64,000 bases of DNA from Streptosporangium roseum DSM 43021 (GTDB taxonomy: Bacteria; Actinomycetota; Actinomycetes; Streptosporangiales; Streptosporangiaceae). Shown here piece after piece: positions 37,293 through 45,890 of this stretch (the stretch's first letter is position 1; every line of letters begins with the position of its first letter). The stretch lies in assembly GCF_000024865.1 (NCBI RefSeq), contig NC_013595.1:5518001-5582000 (forward strand). Reading direction: 5' to 3'. The notes under the pieces are model-generated. The model worked only from the letters and a program-made list of their open reading frames with translations. It was not told the origin of the DNA and searched no databases. The position numbers and the translations under genes were made by a program.

Positions 37293-37465
37293 GGCTCACG
37301 GTAGCGCCCCCTCCGGGCAGCGACGTGATCACGAAGAATACGGCCCGCCATCTCAAGGGGGCCCGGTAGCAATGAAGGAATTTCCCCGGGATCGGTGTCA
37401 TATCCCTCCCTTCGGCTTCCCCGAAACGAGATCGTTGCGTCCTGATATTTGGTGGAATACACCCG

Positions 37466-37828
37466 ATGAGGATCGAGAAGACGCTGGTGAACGCGATGCT
37501 CGTCTGCTGTTCCGTGATTGTTCTGCTCACCGGCGCCTTCCTCGCGTTCTTCTACACACCGAGCGGCCGGGTGGTCTACGACGGCCCCTATGGGCCACTG
37601 CCCGGCATCGAGATGAGCGGGGCCTACGCCTCGGCGCTGCAGCTCAGCTTCGAAGTGCGCGGCGGCCTGTTCATACGGCAGCTCCACCAGTGGTCTTCGC
37701 TGATCTTCCTGATGGGGATCGTCCTGCGCACGATACTCAGCCGCGCGTTCCTCCAGGCGCTGCCCGGGATCGCGCTACTGGGGCTGGGCGCGCTCAACGA
37801 GATATGGCTGCACGGCCCGTCCCGGTGA
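37466..37828 (+). CDS. Short orphan cytochrome-b-like membrane protein
   Basis: About 120 aa resembling a single N-terminal piece of QcrB, the cytochrome b of the actinobacterial bc complex: LLTGAFLAFFYTPSGRVVYDGPYGPLPGIEMSGAYASALQLSFEVRGGLFIRQLHQWSSLIFLMG. Three helices are predicted. One heme-type His (RQLHQW) remains, but the paired His set and the rest of the protein are absent. Could be an independent small protein or an old partial duplicate. The ATG has GATGAGGA context only. Confidence 0.6.
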   Translation: MRIEKTLVNAMLVCCSVIVLLTGAFLAFFYTPSGRVVYDGPYGPLPGIEMSGAYASALQLSFEVRGGLFIRQLHQWSSLIFLMGIVLRTILSRAFLQALPGIALLGLGALNEIWLHGPSR

Positions 37829-38014
37829 ATCCGGGCGTCGGGACGGAGGCGGTCCGCCTCGTGCCGCGCCAGGGCTCATGCCACCGGCCGCGAACGTGGG
37901 GGTCCTCTGCCGGTCGGGCGTAGGTGTCGTGCGGCGGCCCTGATCCTGGAGCCACGGGTGGACTCGTCCGCAAGCACCGGGGACGATATCCTCTCCCCCA
38001 CTTCAGGAGGTCGG

Positions 38015-38245
38015 ATGTCGCTCTGGAAGAAGATCGCCTTAGGTTTGGCGGCCGCTCTGGCGGTGTTGTTCTTCGTGCCGGGGGGCTGGAAGTTCCTGCT
38101 GCTCCTGCTGGCCGTCCCGCTGTTTGGAACCTACCTCTGGTGGCTGTGGCTCGGCGACAGCCACCCGTCGCGGCGGGACAAGGATCTCCCTCCGCCCGGC
38201 TCCCGCTGGGACAGCCGGACGGAACGGTGGCGGCAGCCGTACTAG
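38015..38245 (+). CDS. Small membrane protein
   Basis: About 76 aa, two close hydrophobic segments (IALGLAAALAVLFFVPGGW, FLLLLLAVPLFGTYLWWLWL) and a polar Pro/Arg tail. ATG 38015 follows a strong AGGAGG. Its TAG stop sits exactly at the IS630 insertion point: the element went into the TA of the stop and its first G restores TAG, so the protein is unchanged. Function unknown. Confidence 0.75.
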   Translation: MSLWKKIALGLAAALAVLFFVPGGWKFLLLLLAVPLFGTYLWWLWLGDSHPSRRDKDLPPPGSRWDSRTERWRQPY

Positions 38246-38318
38246 GGCGACGTTCCTGAATGCGGCCGTACATCCCTGCCCGCCGACCTGGGGAGATGAT
38301 GGTCTCAGGGGTATTGTC

Positions 38319-39451
38319 ATGCCGAAACTGCTGTACGCGCGTCCGCCGGCGGACGCCGAAGAAGAGCGGCAGATCCGCAAACTGGCCGGGGCCCGCCATG
38401 CCCCGGCCGACTGGATCACGCGGGCGCAGATGATCGCCTTCAGCTGGCAGGGGCAGCGCACCAGCGCCATCGCGGCCAGGCTGGGCTGTCACATGCAGAC
38501 CGTGCGCGAGCGGATCGAGCGCTTCAACGCCGAAGGCCTGGCCGGGCTCGGCGATCGGCCCGGGGCGGGCCGTAAACCCCGGCTCACCGAGATCGAACGC
38601 GGGTGTGTCATCGCCCTGGCGCGCTCGGCCCCGCCCGGACGACCGGTTCGCGAAGGGGCTGGCGACCTGGTCGCCGACGACGAGAGCGGTCCCGCGCAGT
38701 GGACTCTGGACAGCCTGACCGCCGCCGCCCGCGCGCAGGGCATCGTCATCGCCCGCAGCCAGGTCCGCCGGATCCTACTCACAGAGAAGGTCCGCTGGCG
38801 GCACACCCGCTCCTGGAGCGAATCGACCGATCCGCAGTTCACCCCAAAAGGGCCGAAATCATCGGCCTCTACACCCACCCGCCGCCCGGCACCACGGTGA
38901 TCTGCGCCGACGAGCTGGGACCGGTGACCCCGCGCACCTTCCCGCCCGCACCCGGCTGGTCGGTCGGCGGGCATCGGATCAAGGACCGGCCGGAGTATTC
39001 ACGCGGCACCGACAAGACCTGGGTCTACGGCGCGCTGCGCATCCGCGACGGCACCGAGCTCACCTTCTGCGCGCCCTCGCGCAACAGCGACGGCTGGATC
39101 CAGCTGCTTCAGCAGATCGCCACCGCCAACCGGCGTGGCCCGATCGTCGTCATCACCGACAATCTGTCCAGCCATTTCAGCTGGCGGGTCCGGCAATGGC
39201 TGGCCCGTCATCCGCGGATCCGCCAGGTGTTCATCCCGGTCAGGGCCTGCTGGCTGAACCTGGCCGAGGGCTGGTGGCGACTACTGCGCCGGGCCGCGTT
39301 CGCCGGGCAGACCTTCGCCGACGCCACCGAGATCGCCTACGCGGTCGCCCTCGCCACCGCCCAACTCAACGCCCACGCCCAGCCCTGGATCTGGGGACGG
39401 CCATCCCCGCAGCCCCGAATCCTCCGGCATAAGTTCGTCTACCTGCTTTAA
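38319..39451 (+). CDS. IS630 transposase, made by -1 frameshift
   Basis: The first frame (38319-38900) has the HTH (IAARLGCHMQTVRERIERFNAEGLAGLGDRPGAGRKP). The second frame to 39451 carries the DDE domain: VICADELG (first Asp), VVITDNLSSH (second Asp) and WLNLAEGWW (Glu). The frames join at CCCAAAA (38843-38849): slipping back one base gives DPQFTPKRAEIIGLYT, the normal family sequence. About 378 aa in total. Confidence 0.85.
38843..38849 (+). other. Slippery heptamer for programmed -1 frameshift
   Basis: C CCA AAA in the zero frame is an X-XXY-YYZ heptamer. A tandem slip joins the two transposase frames without loss of conserved residues. Confidence 0.75.
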
Positions 39452-39465
39452 GGAACGAAGCACTA

Positions 39466-39795
39466 GGGGGCAGACCAAGTACGGGAGAAAGGGACAGCCG
39501 TGCCTCTGGCCTCGGCACAGTAGGCGGCGGGGGCATGACCTTTCTCCTCGATTCCCCGTGGTCTGGAGGGCCGGTCGGCGAGGATGTCCGCGAAGACATA
39601 GCGCCTGGTTAGAGCGGGAGACGAGGAGCTTGCGGAAGGCGTAGCGTCGCCGACGTGACAGCTGACAGCATGCTCATCGTCGCAGAACATGCCTCCGTCG
39701 AGCTCCGCAGTGACCGCGAACAACCAGAGGCTGCTGCAGCCCGCACCCATGAAGCCGTTGGATCCACCTTGGTTGGGTGGGGCTGCGGGCGCGTG
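39466..39795. other. Gene-free interval
   Basis: About 330 bases between IS630 and the convergent marR-type gene. No family-like reading on either strand and no clear hairpin. Confidence 0.45.
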
Positions 39796-40218
39796 TCAGC
39801 CCAGTGCTTTGCGCAGCAGCGCCGTCAACTGATCCTGTTCGTCGGGTGAGAGTCGTCCGACCGCCGTGCGGGCGAAGGTGAAGGCTGTTGCGAACCGGTG
39901 GTTGATCTCGTCTCCTCGGGAAGTTCGCGCGACGAGTCGTGCGCGGCGGTCCCGGGGATTCGGTTCGCGGGTCACGAGGCCGAGCGCTTCGAGACGCGCG
40001 ACGATCTGGGTGATGTTGGAGGCATCGCAGCCGAGCTCCTCGGCCAAGGCGCCCATACCGCGTCGCTCATCGAGTCGCCCGAGCACACATGCCTGTGCCG
40101 AGCTGAGCGACAGCTCGGCCGCGACCGCCTCGTAGGCGCGGTCGTATACGTTGACCAGGTCGAACAGGACGGCCTCGGCCTCGGACGAGGTGGCTACGGG
40201 TCCATTTGGCAGCGCCAT
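39796..40218 (-). CDS. MarR family regulator
   Basis: About 140 aa winged-helix repressor: LSSAQACVLGRLDERRGMGALAEELGCDASNITQIVARLEALGLVTREPNPRDRRARLVA. ATG 40218 follows GGGAG; an in-frame ATG 22 codons earlier would lie on the operator. Divergent from an alcohol-dehydrogenase-type oxidoreductase, which it likely represses with itself. Confidence 0.9.
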   Translation of the reverse strand: MALPNGPVATSSEAEAVLFDLVNVYDRAYEAVAAELSLSSAQACVLGRLDERRGMGALAEELGCDASNITQIVARLEALGLVTREPNPRDRRARLVARTSRGDEINHRFATAFTFARTAVGRLSPDEQDQLTALLRKALG

Positions 40219-40240
40219 GGCTCCCAGTTTAGAGCAGTTA

Positions 40241-40289
40241 CTTGATTCCCTCAAATAGCTGTGGTCCAATAATCCTTGATTCACTCAAG
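40241..40289. promoter_or_regulatory. Paired MarR operators
   Basis: CTTGATTCCCTCAAA (40241-40255) and CTTGATTCACTCAAG (40275-40289), each TTGA-N5-TCAA, 34 bases apart between the divergent marR-type and oxidoreductase genes. The second is a perfect 5-5-5 palindrome. Confidence 0.82.
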
Positions 40290-40305
40290 TAAACGAGGAG
40301 AGCCG

Positions 40306-41304
40306 ATGGACAGCAGAGTCGAGAGCACAGCGGATGGCGCGATCGTGGTGCCGCAGATGGACGCGATCGTCCTTGACCGGTTCGGCGGAGTCGACGAACT
40401 CTCGCCGCGCCGGATACCGCTCCCGGAGATCGGCGACGACGACGTCCTCATCCGGGTGGAGTTCGCAGGCGTCGCGTCCTGGGACGCGGTCGAGCGAGAG
40501 GGGGACTACGACGACGCTTTCGGCGTCGCCTCGGCCTTCCCCTATGTCCTCGGCTGGGACGCGGCGGGTACGGTGGCTGCGGTCGGACGCAACGTCACCC
40601 GGTTCGACGTGGGCGAGCGTGTCTACGCTGCGACGATGCCGGTGCGGCGTGGCGGCTTCTACGCCGCGTACGGCGTTGTTGAGGCGGAGTTCGTAGCGCG
40701 CGTGCCCGACCGGATGCCGACCGAACAGGCCGGCGCGATGGCTTGGGATTCCCTGACTGCACTGAGCGGCCTCGATCTGCTCGGCCTGCGGCCGGACGAG
40801 ACGCTCATGGTCTTCGGGGCCGGCGGGGGTATCGGCCACATGGCCGTGCAGCTGGCGCGGCACAGCGGCATCCGAGTGTTGGCCGTGGCCTCTGGTGACG
40901 ACGGTGTCGCCCTGGCCCGGCGGCTGGGCGCCGACGACGCCATCGACGGACGCAAAGTGGATGTGCTGGCCGCGGCGCTCGAGTTCGCACCAGGCGGGCT
41001 CGATGCGGCGCTGGTCACCGCGGGAGGCGAGACCGCCGAACGATCTCTTCGCGCGATCAAGAGCTCGGGACGGATCGCCTGGCCGAACGGTGTCCGGCCC
41101 GTGCCCGTAACGCCGCCGGGCGCGACGGTGTCCTACTACGACGGCGATCGTAGCCGCACCGCCACCGATCGGCTGAACGCGATCATCGAGGCGAGCTCTT
41201 TCGAGGTCCACGTCGCCCGGACCTTCCCGATGGAGCGAGTCAAGGATGCGCATCGCGCCCTAAACGATCACTACGTCGGGAAGCTGGCCCTCAAGGTCGG
41301 ATAG
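40306..41304 (+). CDS. NADP-dependent quinone-oxidoreductase-like MDR enzyme
   Basis: About 332 aa medium-chain dehydrogenase/reductase without the zinc ligands. GroES-like N-domain (VLGWDAAGTVAAVGRNVTRFDVGERVYA) and Rossmann domain with GAGGGIGHMAVQLAR. Typical of zeta-crystallin-like quinone or enone reductases that answer electrophile stress under MarR control. ATG 40306 follows GAGGAG. Confidence 0.88.
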   Translation: MDSRVESTADGAIVVPQMDAIVLDRFGGVDELSPRRIPLPEIGDDDVLIRVEFAGVASWDAVEREGDYDDAFGVASAFPYVLGWDAAGTVAAVGRNVTRFDVGERVYAATMPVRRGGFYAAYGVVEAEFVARVPDRMPTEQAGAMAWDSLTALSGLDLLGLRPDETLMVFGAGGGIGHMAVQLARHSGIRVLAVASGDDGVALARRLGADDAIDGRKVDVLAAALEFAPGGLDAALVTAGGETAERSLRAIKSSGRIAWPNGVRPVPVTPPGATVSYYDGDRSRTATDRLNAIIEASSFEVHVARTFPMERVKDAHRALNDHYVGKLALKVG

Positions 41305-41409
41305 GAAGCAACAAGCGGCCCGAGGCTCCGGCTGTCAACGGCATCAACGCCGCTCAGCCTTCCTGACACGCTGGTAGCGGACGAGGGCCGGGCGTTTCAG
41401 ATCGGGGCG

Positions 41410-42349
41410 CTAGAGCCTGTTTCAGAAGTGGATCACAGCCACTCGTTGATAGCGGCGATGGTCACGGTGGCCTCGTATCGGACGGCGAGCTTGTCGTACC
41501 TGGTCGCGACGGCCCGGTGGCCTTTGATCCGGTTGATGCCGCATTCCACGGCGTAACGGTCACGGTAGTCGATCGTGCAGAACGTGGGCGGTCGACCGCC
41601 TCGGCTGCCCCGGTTCTTGCGGTGGCGGACCTGATCGGCCTTCTCCGGGATCGTGCACGCGATGCCGCGCCTGCGCAGGTAGGCGCGGTTGGCGCGGGAG
41701 CCGTACGCCTTGTCGGCACGGACCTTGTCGGGACGCACGCGCGGGCGTCCCGGCCCCAGCCGGGGCACACCGATCCGTTCCAGCACGGGCTGGAACTGGG
41801 AAGAATCCCCACGTTGACCGGCAGTGATAATCAGCGATAACAGCTTCTGGCCCTGCTCGACGGCCAGATGCAGCTTGGTGGTCAGCCCACCCCGAGAGCG
41901 GCCCAGCCCGTGGTCGGCGCGTTCGACGTCGACGCCGCCGGGAGGCTCTACCTGCAGCTCCCCCTTTTACGCGTACCAGCGGCGTGCCGGTACGCGCGGG
42001 TGCCCGTGGAATCCACGCTCACCTCCCAGATGATCAGGCCCTTGGCATCCACTCTGGCCTGCAACTTCTTCAAGATCCGCGCCCAGGTGCCGTCCCGCTG
42101 CCAACGCCGGAACAGCCCGTACGCCCTCTCCCACTCGCCATACCGGACGGGCACGTCCCGCCACGGCGCACCCTTCCGTGTCCGCCACCGAATCCCACCG
42201 ATGAGCTGCCGTTTCGTCCACTTCGGCGGCCTGCCCGGCTTCTTCCCGACCGGCAGCAACAGCTCCAGGACCGCCCACTGCGCGGCGGTCAAATCCCCAC
42301 GAACCACCCAAAGACCATCCCAGAAGTCCTGTCTCGTTGAACCTGAGGC
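41410..42349 (-). mobile_element. IS5-family element (IS427-like)
   Basis: Leftward transposase plus flanks. The left end CTAGAGCCTGTTTCAG... (41410-41436) recurs inverted at 43243-43269, and the right end (42326-42349) recurs inverted at 43199-43222, showing the real element ends. The right boundary is approximate. No target duplication could be fixed. Confidence 0.7.
41433..42307 (-). CDS. IS5-family transposase, two frames joined by a probable -1 frameshift
   Basis: The first frame (GTG 42307) has LTAAQWAVLELLLPVGKKPGRPPKW and the first Asp in VSVDST. The second carries RSRGGLTTKLHLAVEQGQKLLSLI, DKAYGSRANRAYLRRRGI (second Asp) and AVECGINRIKGHRAVATRYDKL (Glu), ending NEWL. At 41960-41975 a CGTAAAAGG run lets a -1 slip give TRKKGELQVEPPGG, the expected family sequence, so I read it as intact. 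It could also be a simple frameshift mutation. Confidence 0.75.
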
Positions 42350-42397
42350 ATGGTGTGAAGCACCTGCGATGCATCAGACTGGATCAGAATGTGATCT

Positions 42398-43132
42398 ATG
42401 CAGCTCCCAGAACAACTTCGCCAGCTGATCGAGCAGGACGCCTCCTGGTCGACTGATCACGAAGGAGCCAGTGGTACGGCCCTGCGGGTCATCTCGGGAT
42501 CGAAGGTCTTCTACGTCAAGCACGGACCCCTCGCCAGAGCCGAGCACTTGCGCCTGCGCTGGCTTCACGGACGCGTCCCCATCCCCGAGGTGGTCGCCTT
42601 CGAAGACCCCGCTCTCGTTCTTGCCGACGTAGGCGCTCCGTCCCTGGAAGCCGCCGCGCCCGCCGACGTAGGCGCCGTGCTGGGCCGGACGCTGCGCATG
42701 CTGCACGAGTTGCCCATCACCGAGTGCCCCTTCGACGGCCGACTGCCGGCGGTTCTCGAACGCGCCGGCGCCAATGTCCGCGACGGCCTCGTGGACCCGG
42801 ACGACTTCGACACCGACCATGTCGGGCTGACCCCTGAGGCGATCTACGAACGGCTGCTGGTCACGCGCCCGCGCGTCGAGGACCTCGTCGTCGCGCACGG
42901 GGACTACACCCCCTCCAACGTGCTGCTGCCTGCCTCGGGAGAGCCCGTGGTCATCGATGTCCCGGCGCTGGGTGTGGCCGACCGGTACCGCGACCTCGCC
43001 ATCGTCCACAGGGATTTGTCCGAGGACCATGGCCCGGCGGCCTGGGAGGGGTTCCTTTCCGCCTACGGCCTCGTCGACCACATCGAGGAAGAGCGGTTGT
43101 ACTACTACCGGCTGCTGGATGAGCTTCTCTGA
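42398..43132 (+). CDS. Aminoglycoside phosphotransferase (APH(3')-like)
   Basis: About 244 aa kinase-fold enzyme. ATP Lys41 in VFYVKHG, catalytic loop VVAHGDYTPSNVLL with Asp169, metal Asp187 in VIDVPALGVADRYRDLA, a close variant of the APH(3') motif (usual CGRLGVADRY). Would phosphorylate kanamycin-type aminoglycosides or another small hydroxylated compound. ATG at 42398; no clear ribosome site, and the IS5 element ends 49 bases upstream. Flanked by IS-derived inverted ends, so it may move with them. Confidence 0.8.
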   Translation: MQLPEQLRQLIEQDASWSTDHEGASGTALRVISGSKVFYVKHGPLARAEHLRLRWLHGRVPIPEVVAFEDPALVLADVGAPSLEAAAPADVGAVLGRTLRMLHELPITECPFDGRLPAVLERAGANVRDGLVDPDDFDTDHVGLTPEAIYERLLVTRPRVEDLVVAHGDYTPSNVLLPASGEPVVIDVPALGVADRYRDLAIVHRDLSEDHGPAAWEGFLSAYGLVDHIEEERLYYYRLLDELL

Positions 43133-43198
43133 CCCAGGACAGTGATCAGGCCGCAGATCGGTGAGACAACGGCAAGACACCTCGTGATCGATGAGATT

Positions 43199-43269
43199 GC
43201 CTCAGCTTCGACGAGACAGGACACCGGAAGTCAATCACTCATGTGATCTATTTCTGGAACAGGCCTTAG
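43199..43269 (+). repeat. MITE-like deletion derivative of the IS5-family element
   Basis: Only the two ends of the nearby element remain: 43199-43222 matches its 5' end (22/24) and 43243-43269 its 3' end (22/27), with 20 bases between. It lies in the opposite orientation, beyond the APH gene. Confidence 0.7.
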
Positions 43270-43280
43270 GACAGGTGCGG

Positions 43281-43322
43281 ACTTCGGAGCTTCAGATGGG
43301 CTGAAGGCTTCGGATCCACAAG
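43281..43322. repeat. Decayed dispersed repeat, copy 3
   Basis: Begins ACTTCGGAGCTTCAG and matches 29410-29451 at 34 of 42 positions in the same orientation. Confidence 0.6.
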
Positions 43323-43402
43323 ATGGCTCCGCGTAGATGGAGTCCCACGAGGTAGATGTCGGGAGGCTTGCCGGAGCGGAAGGCCGGCCGGCGGCCGGCC
43401 CG

Positions 43403-44293
43403 TCACTCCGGACCGCACATCTGCCGCGCGACCAGCTCGGCGAACTCGACGGCGGGCGGCTCGAGGTCGGCCCACGACCGCGCGGCCCAACCCGCGGTCG
43501 GTCCGGGCAGCTCCGGGATCGGCACCAGCCGGAGCGCGGGGTGAACCGACGACGCCCAATTGGGATTGGGAACGGTCGCCACGACGGCTCGGCTCACCCC
43601 CAGCTCGGCGAGCATCAGCGCGGTGTCCCAGTCCGAGACGGCCTGGGACGGGAGTACGCCCTCGCCGAACACCGCTTCGAGCCGCCCCCGGGAGCTGGAC
43701 GACACCGGCAGCACGATGTTCGGGATGTCGGCGAGCTCGGCCGCGCTCAGACTCGCCCGCGCCGCCATCGGGTCGTCGCGATTGACCGCCAGCGACCACT
43801 GCAAATCGACTATCGGACGCAGCTCGACGTCGGCGATCGGGCCGCTGATGGAGATCAAGGCGATGTCGGCGCGGTTCGCGGCCAGGTCGGCGAGGCACGC
43901 CCGGCTGGTCGGCTGCGTGCGCAGGGTCAGCTGCATGCCAGGGTGGCGACGGCGCAACTCCAGGATCGCCTCTGGCATGAAGTGCCGAACGGTGGCGGCC
44001 CCCGAGCTGACCCGCACCTCCCCCGCGCCGCCGGCCGCCAGCGCGCGCAGCTGTAGCGCCGCCGCGTCGATCCGGCCCACTCCGGCGACGGCCGCATCAC
44101 GCAGCAACCGCCCGGCCGACGTGGGCAGCACGCCGCGCGGACGCCGCTCGAGAAGGCTCAGGCCGAACTCCCGCTCCAGGCGGCGCACGTGCTGGCTCAC
44201 CGCCGACTGGCTGCACGACAGGGCCCGCGCGACCGCGGTGAAGCTGCCCCGCTCGCAGACCTCGACGAACACTCGTAGATCATCCAGCGTCAT
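43403..44293 (-). CDS. LysR family regulator of the adjacent catabolic operon
   Basis: About 296 aa. HTH at the N-terminus (LRVFVEVCERGSFTAVARALSCSQSAVSQHVRRLEREFGLSLLERRPRG) and periplasmic-binding-like effector domain. ATG 44293. Divergent from the APC permease with a 178-base, relatively AT-rich gap (44294-44370), where LysR sites are expected, for example around TTATGGGTCAGCAACAAAAT; I could not fix the operator. Expected to activate the nine-gene operon when its amino-acid-like inducer is present. Confidence 0.9.
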   Translation of the reverse strand: MTLDDLRVFVEVCERGSFTAVARALSCSQSAVSQHVRRLEREFGLSLLERRPRGVLPTSAGRLLRDAAVAGVGRIDAAALQLRALAAGGAGEVRVSSGAATVRHFMPEAILELRRRHPGMQLTLRTQPTSRACLADLAANRADIALISISGPIADVELRPIVDLQWSLAVNRDDPMAARASLSAAELADIPNIVLPVSSSSRGRLEAVFGEGVLPSQAVSDWDTALMLAELGVSRAVVATVPNPNWASSVHPALRLVPIPELPGPTAGWAARSWADLEPPAVEFAELVARQMCGPE

Positions 44294-44471
44294 AGGTAGA
44301 AGCTAACACTTATGGGTCAGCAACAAAATATGAGAATTGACTTCCCTTAAATAGGGGACGACGATTCCTACCACGCCGCAACACAACTTCTTCGCGGCTA
44401 GCTCTCCGCCGCCACTCAGACGCGGACCGGAGTGATCGCCTTCTGGGCAACGGCGACGGAAGGAAACCGTC

Positions 44472-45890
44472 ATGTCCGAACCTCCTACCCGCATCGAAAA
44501 ACCCCCGCAGCACTTTCACCGCGTGATGACCTGGCGGGACGCGTTCTCGCTGGCGATCACGCTGCCCGCCAGCGCCTTCGCACTGGTCGGCTACTGGACC
44601 GGCGCACTCGGCGCGTGGGCGGCCGTCACGCTGCTCGCCGTATCGGGGCTGCTCGCGATCTGCCAGAACTTCGTGTACGCCGAGATGGCGGCCATGTTCC
44701 CGGACAAGCCCGGAGGCATCGCACTGTACGCCTCGGCCGCCTGGGGCGGTCGCAGCCGTCCGCTCGGCGCTCTCGCTTCGGCGGGTTACTGGATCGGATG
44801 GTCATTCGGCCTGGCCGGGAACGCGCTCGTGGTCGGTGAGCTGATCGAGGCGCAGTGGTTCCCCCGGGCCGGGACGCTGGAGGTCGGCCCGCTGCACCTG
44901 GGCGGCGCACACGCCGTCGCGGTGGCCGCGCTGGTGCTGGTGTGGCTGCTCAACACGGCCGGGATCCGGCCCGCGGTCCGGCTGAGCACGATCGTCAACA
45001 CCCTGGTGCTGGTGGTGCTCGCGGTGGCCGCCGCGACGGCGCTCCTCACCGGGAACCTGCACCTGGACCGGCTGACCTGGGGCCTCGGCGGCGACGGCCA
45101 GTCGCCGTTCGTGGTCGCGTGCGTGTGGCTGTTCCTCATGGGCTGGACCGTCTACGGCACCGAGATCGCCGCCACGTTCACCCCGGAGTACCGCAACCCG
45201 CGCTCGGACGCTCCCCGGGCGCTCATCTCGTCGGGCATCGCCGCGCTGGCCGTGTTCGTGCTGATGCCGGTGCTCGCCGCGGGCACGACGGGCGAGGCAG
45301 CCATCACGGCCGAGCCTCTCGGGTTCACCGTCGTGATGTTCGAGAACCTGTTCGGCGGTGCCGGCTGGCTCGCCGTGGTGGTGCTGTGCCTGGCCATGCT
45401 CAACCTCATGTCGGTGGCGACCGCTGACAGCGGACGGGCTCTGCACGGCATGGCGGTCGAGGGACTGACCGTCCGCAGCCTCGGTGTCCTCAACTCCGCG
45501 GGCATGCCCGCCCGCGCCATGACCGCCGGGCTGCTGGTCAACGTCGGCCTGGTCGTGTTCATCGGCAACCTGCTGGGCGTCGTGTTCGCCTCGAACATCG
45601 GCTACATGATCGCCGTCGTCGTCGCGCTCTGCGGCTACGTGCTGCTGCGGCGGGCGAACACGACCCCTGACCGGGCGTTCCGGCTGCACCGGTGCTGGGT
45701 GTCGATCGCCGCCGCTCTCGCCGGGATCAACCTCCTGCTGCTGGTAGTCGCCGCATTCAACCCGGAGCTGACCGGCTACGGCAGCTGGCGCGACGAGCTG
45801 ATCGGGTTCGGCGTGCTGGCCCTGGCCATGACCCTCTACGCCGCTCGCCGTCTCGGCGATCGGACCCCGACCTACAAGAACCCGAGGTAA
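44472..45890 (+). CDS. APC-superfamily amino acid permease
   Basis: About 472 aa, 12 helices. N-terminal MTWRDAFSLAITLPASAFALVGYWTGALG, and the APC consensus PDKPGGIALYA in helix 3 region. GAAGGAAA precedes the ATG. First gene of the operon, its TAA overlapping the next ATG. Imports an amino-acid-like compound; carnitine and betaine are usually taken up by BCCT or ABC systems, so this argues for a non-quaternary or primary-amine substrate. Confidence 0.9.
   Translation: MSEPPTRIEKPPQHFHRVMTWRDAFSLAITLPASAFALVGYWTGALGAWAAVTLLAVSGLLAICQNFVYAEMAAMFPDKPGGIALYASAAWGGRSRPLGALASAGYWIGWSFGLAGNALVVGELIEAQWFPRAGTLEVGPLHLGGAHAVAVAALVLVWLLNTAGIRPAVRLSTIVNTLVLVVLAVAAATALLTGNLHLDRLTWGLGGDGQSPFVVACVWLFLMGWTVYGTEIAATFTPEYRNPRSDAPRALISSGIAALAVFVLMPVLAAGTTGEAAITAEPLGFTVVMFENLFGGAGWLAVVVLCLAMLNLMSVATADSGRALHGMAVEGLTVRSLGVLNSAGMPARAMTAGLLVNVGLVVFIGNLLGVVFASNIGYMIAVVVALCGYVLLRRANTTPDRAFRLHRCWVSIAAALAGINLLLLVVAAFNPELTGYGSWRDELIGFGVLALAMTLYAARRLGDRTPTYKNPR

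Larger units (their letters stand above)
38245..39463 (+). mobile_element. IS630-family insertion sequence, 1219 bp
   Basis: Bounded by TA on both sides (38243-38244, 39464-39465), the IS630/Tc1 target duplication. Imperfect inverted ends: GGGCGACGTTCC at left and GTGCTTCGTTCC at right (read inward), with similarity continuing to about 20 bases. Carries one transposase read through a -1 frameshift. Both ends and the reading are intact, so it may be active. Confidence 0.82.
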
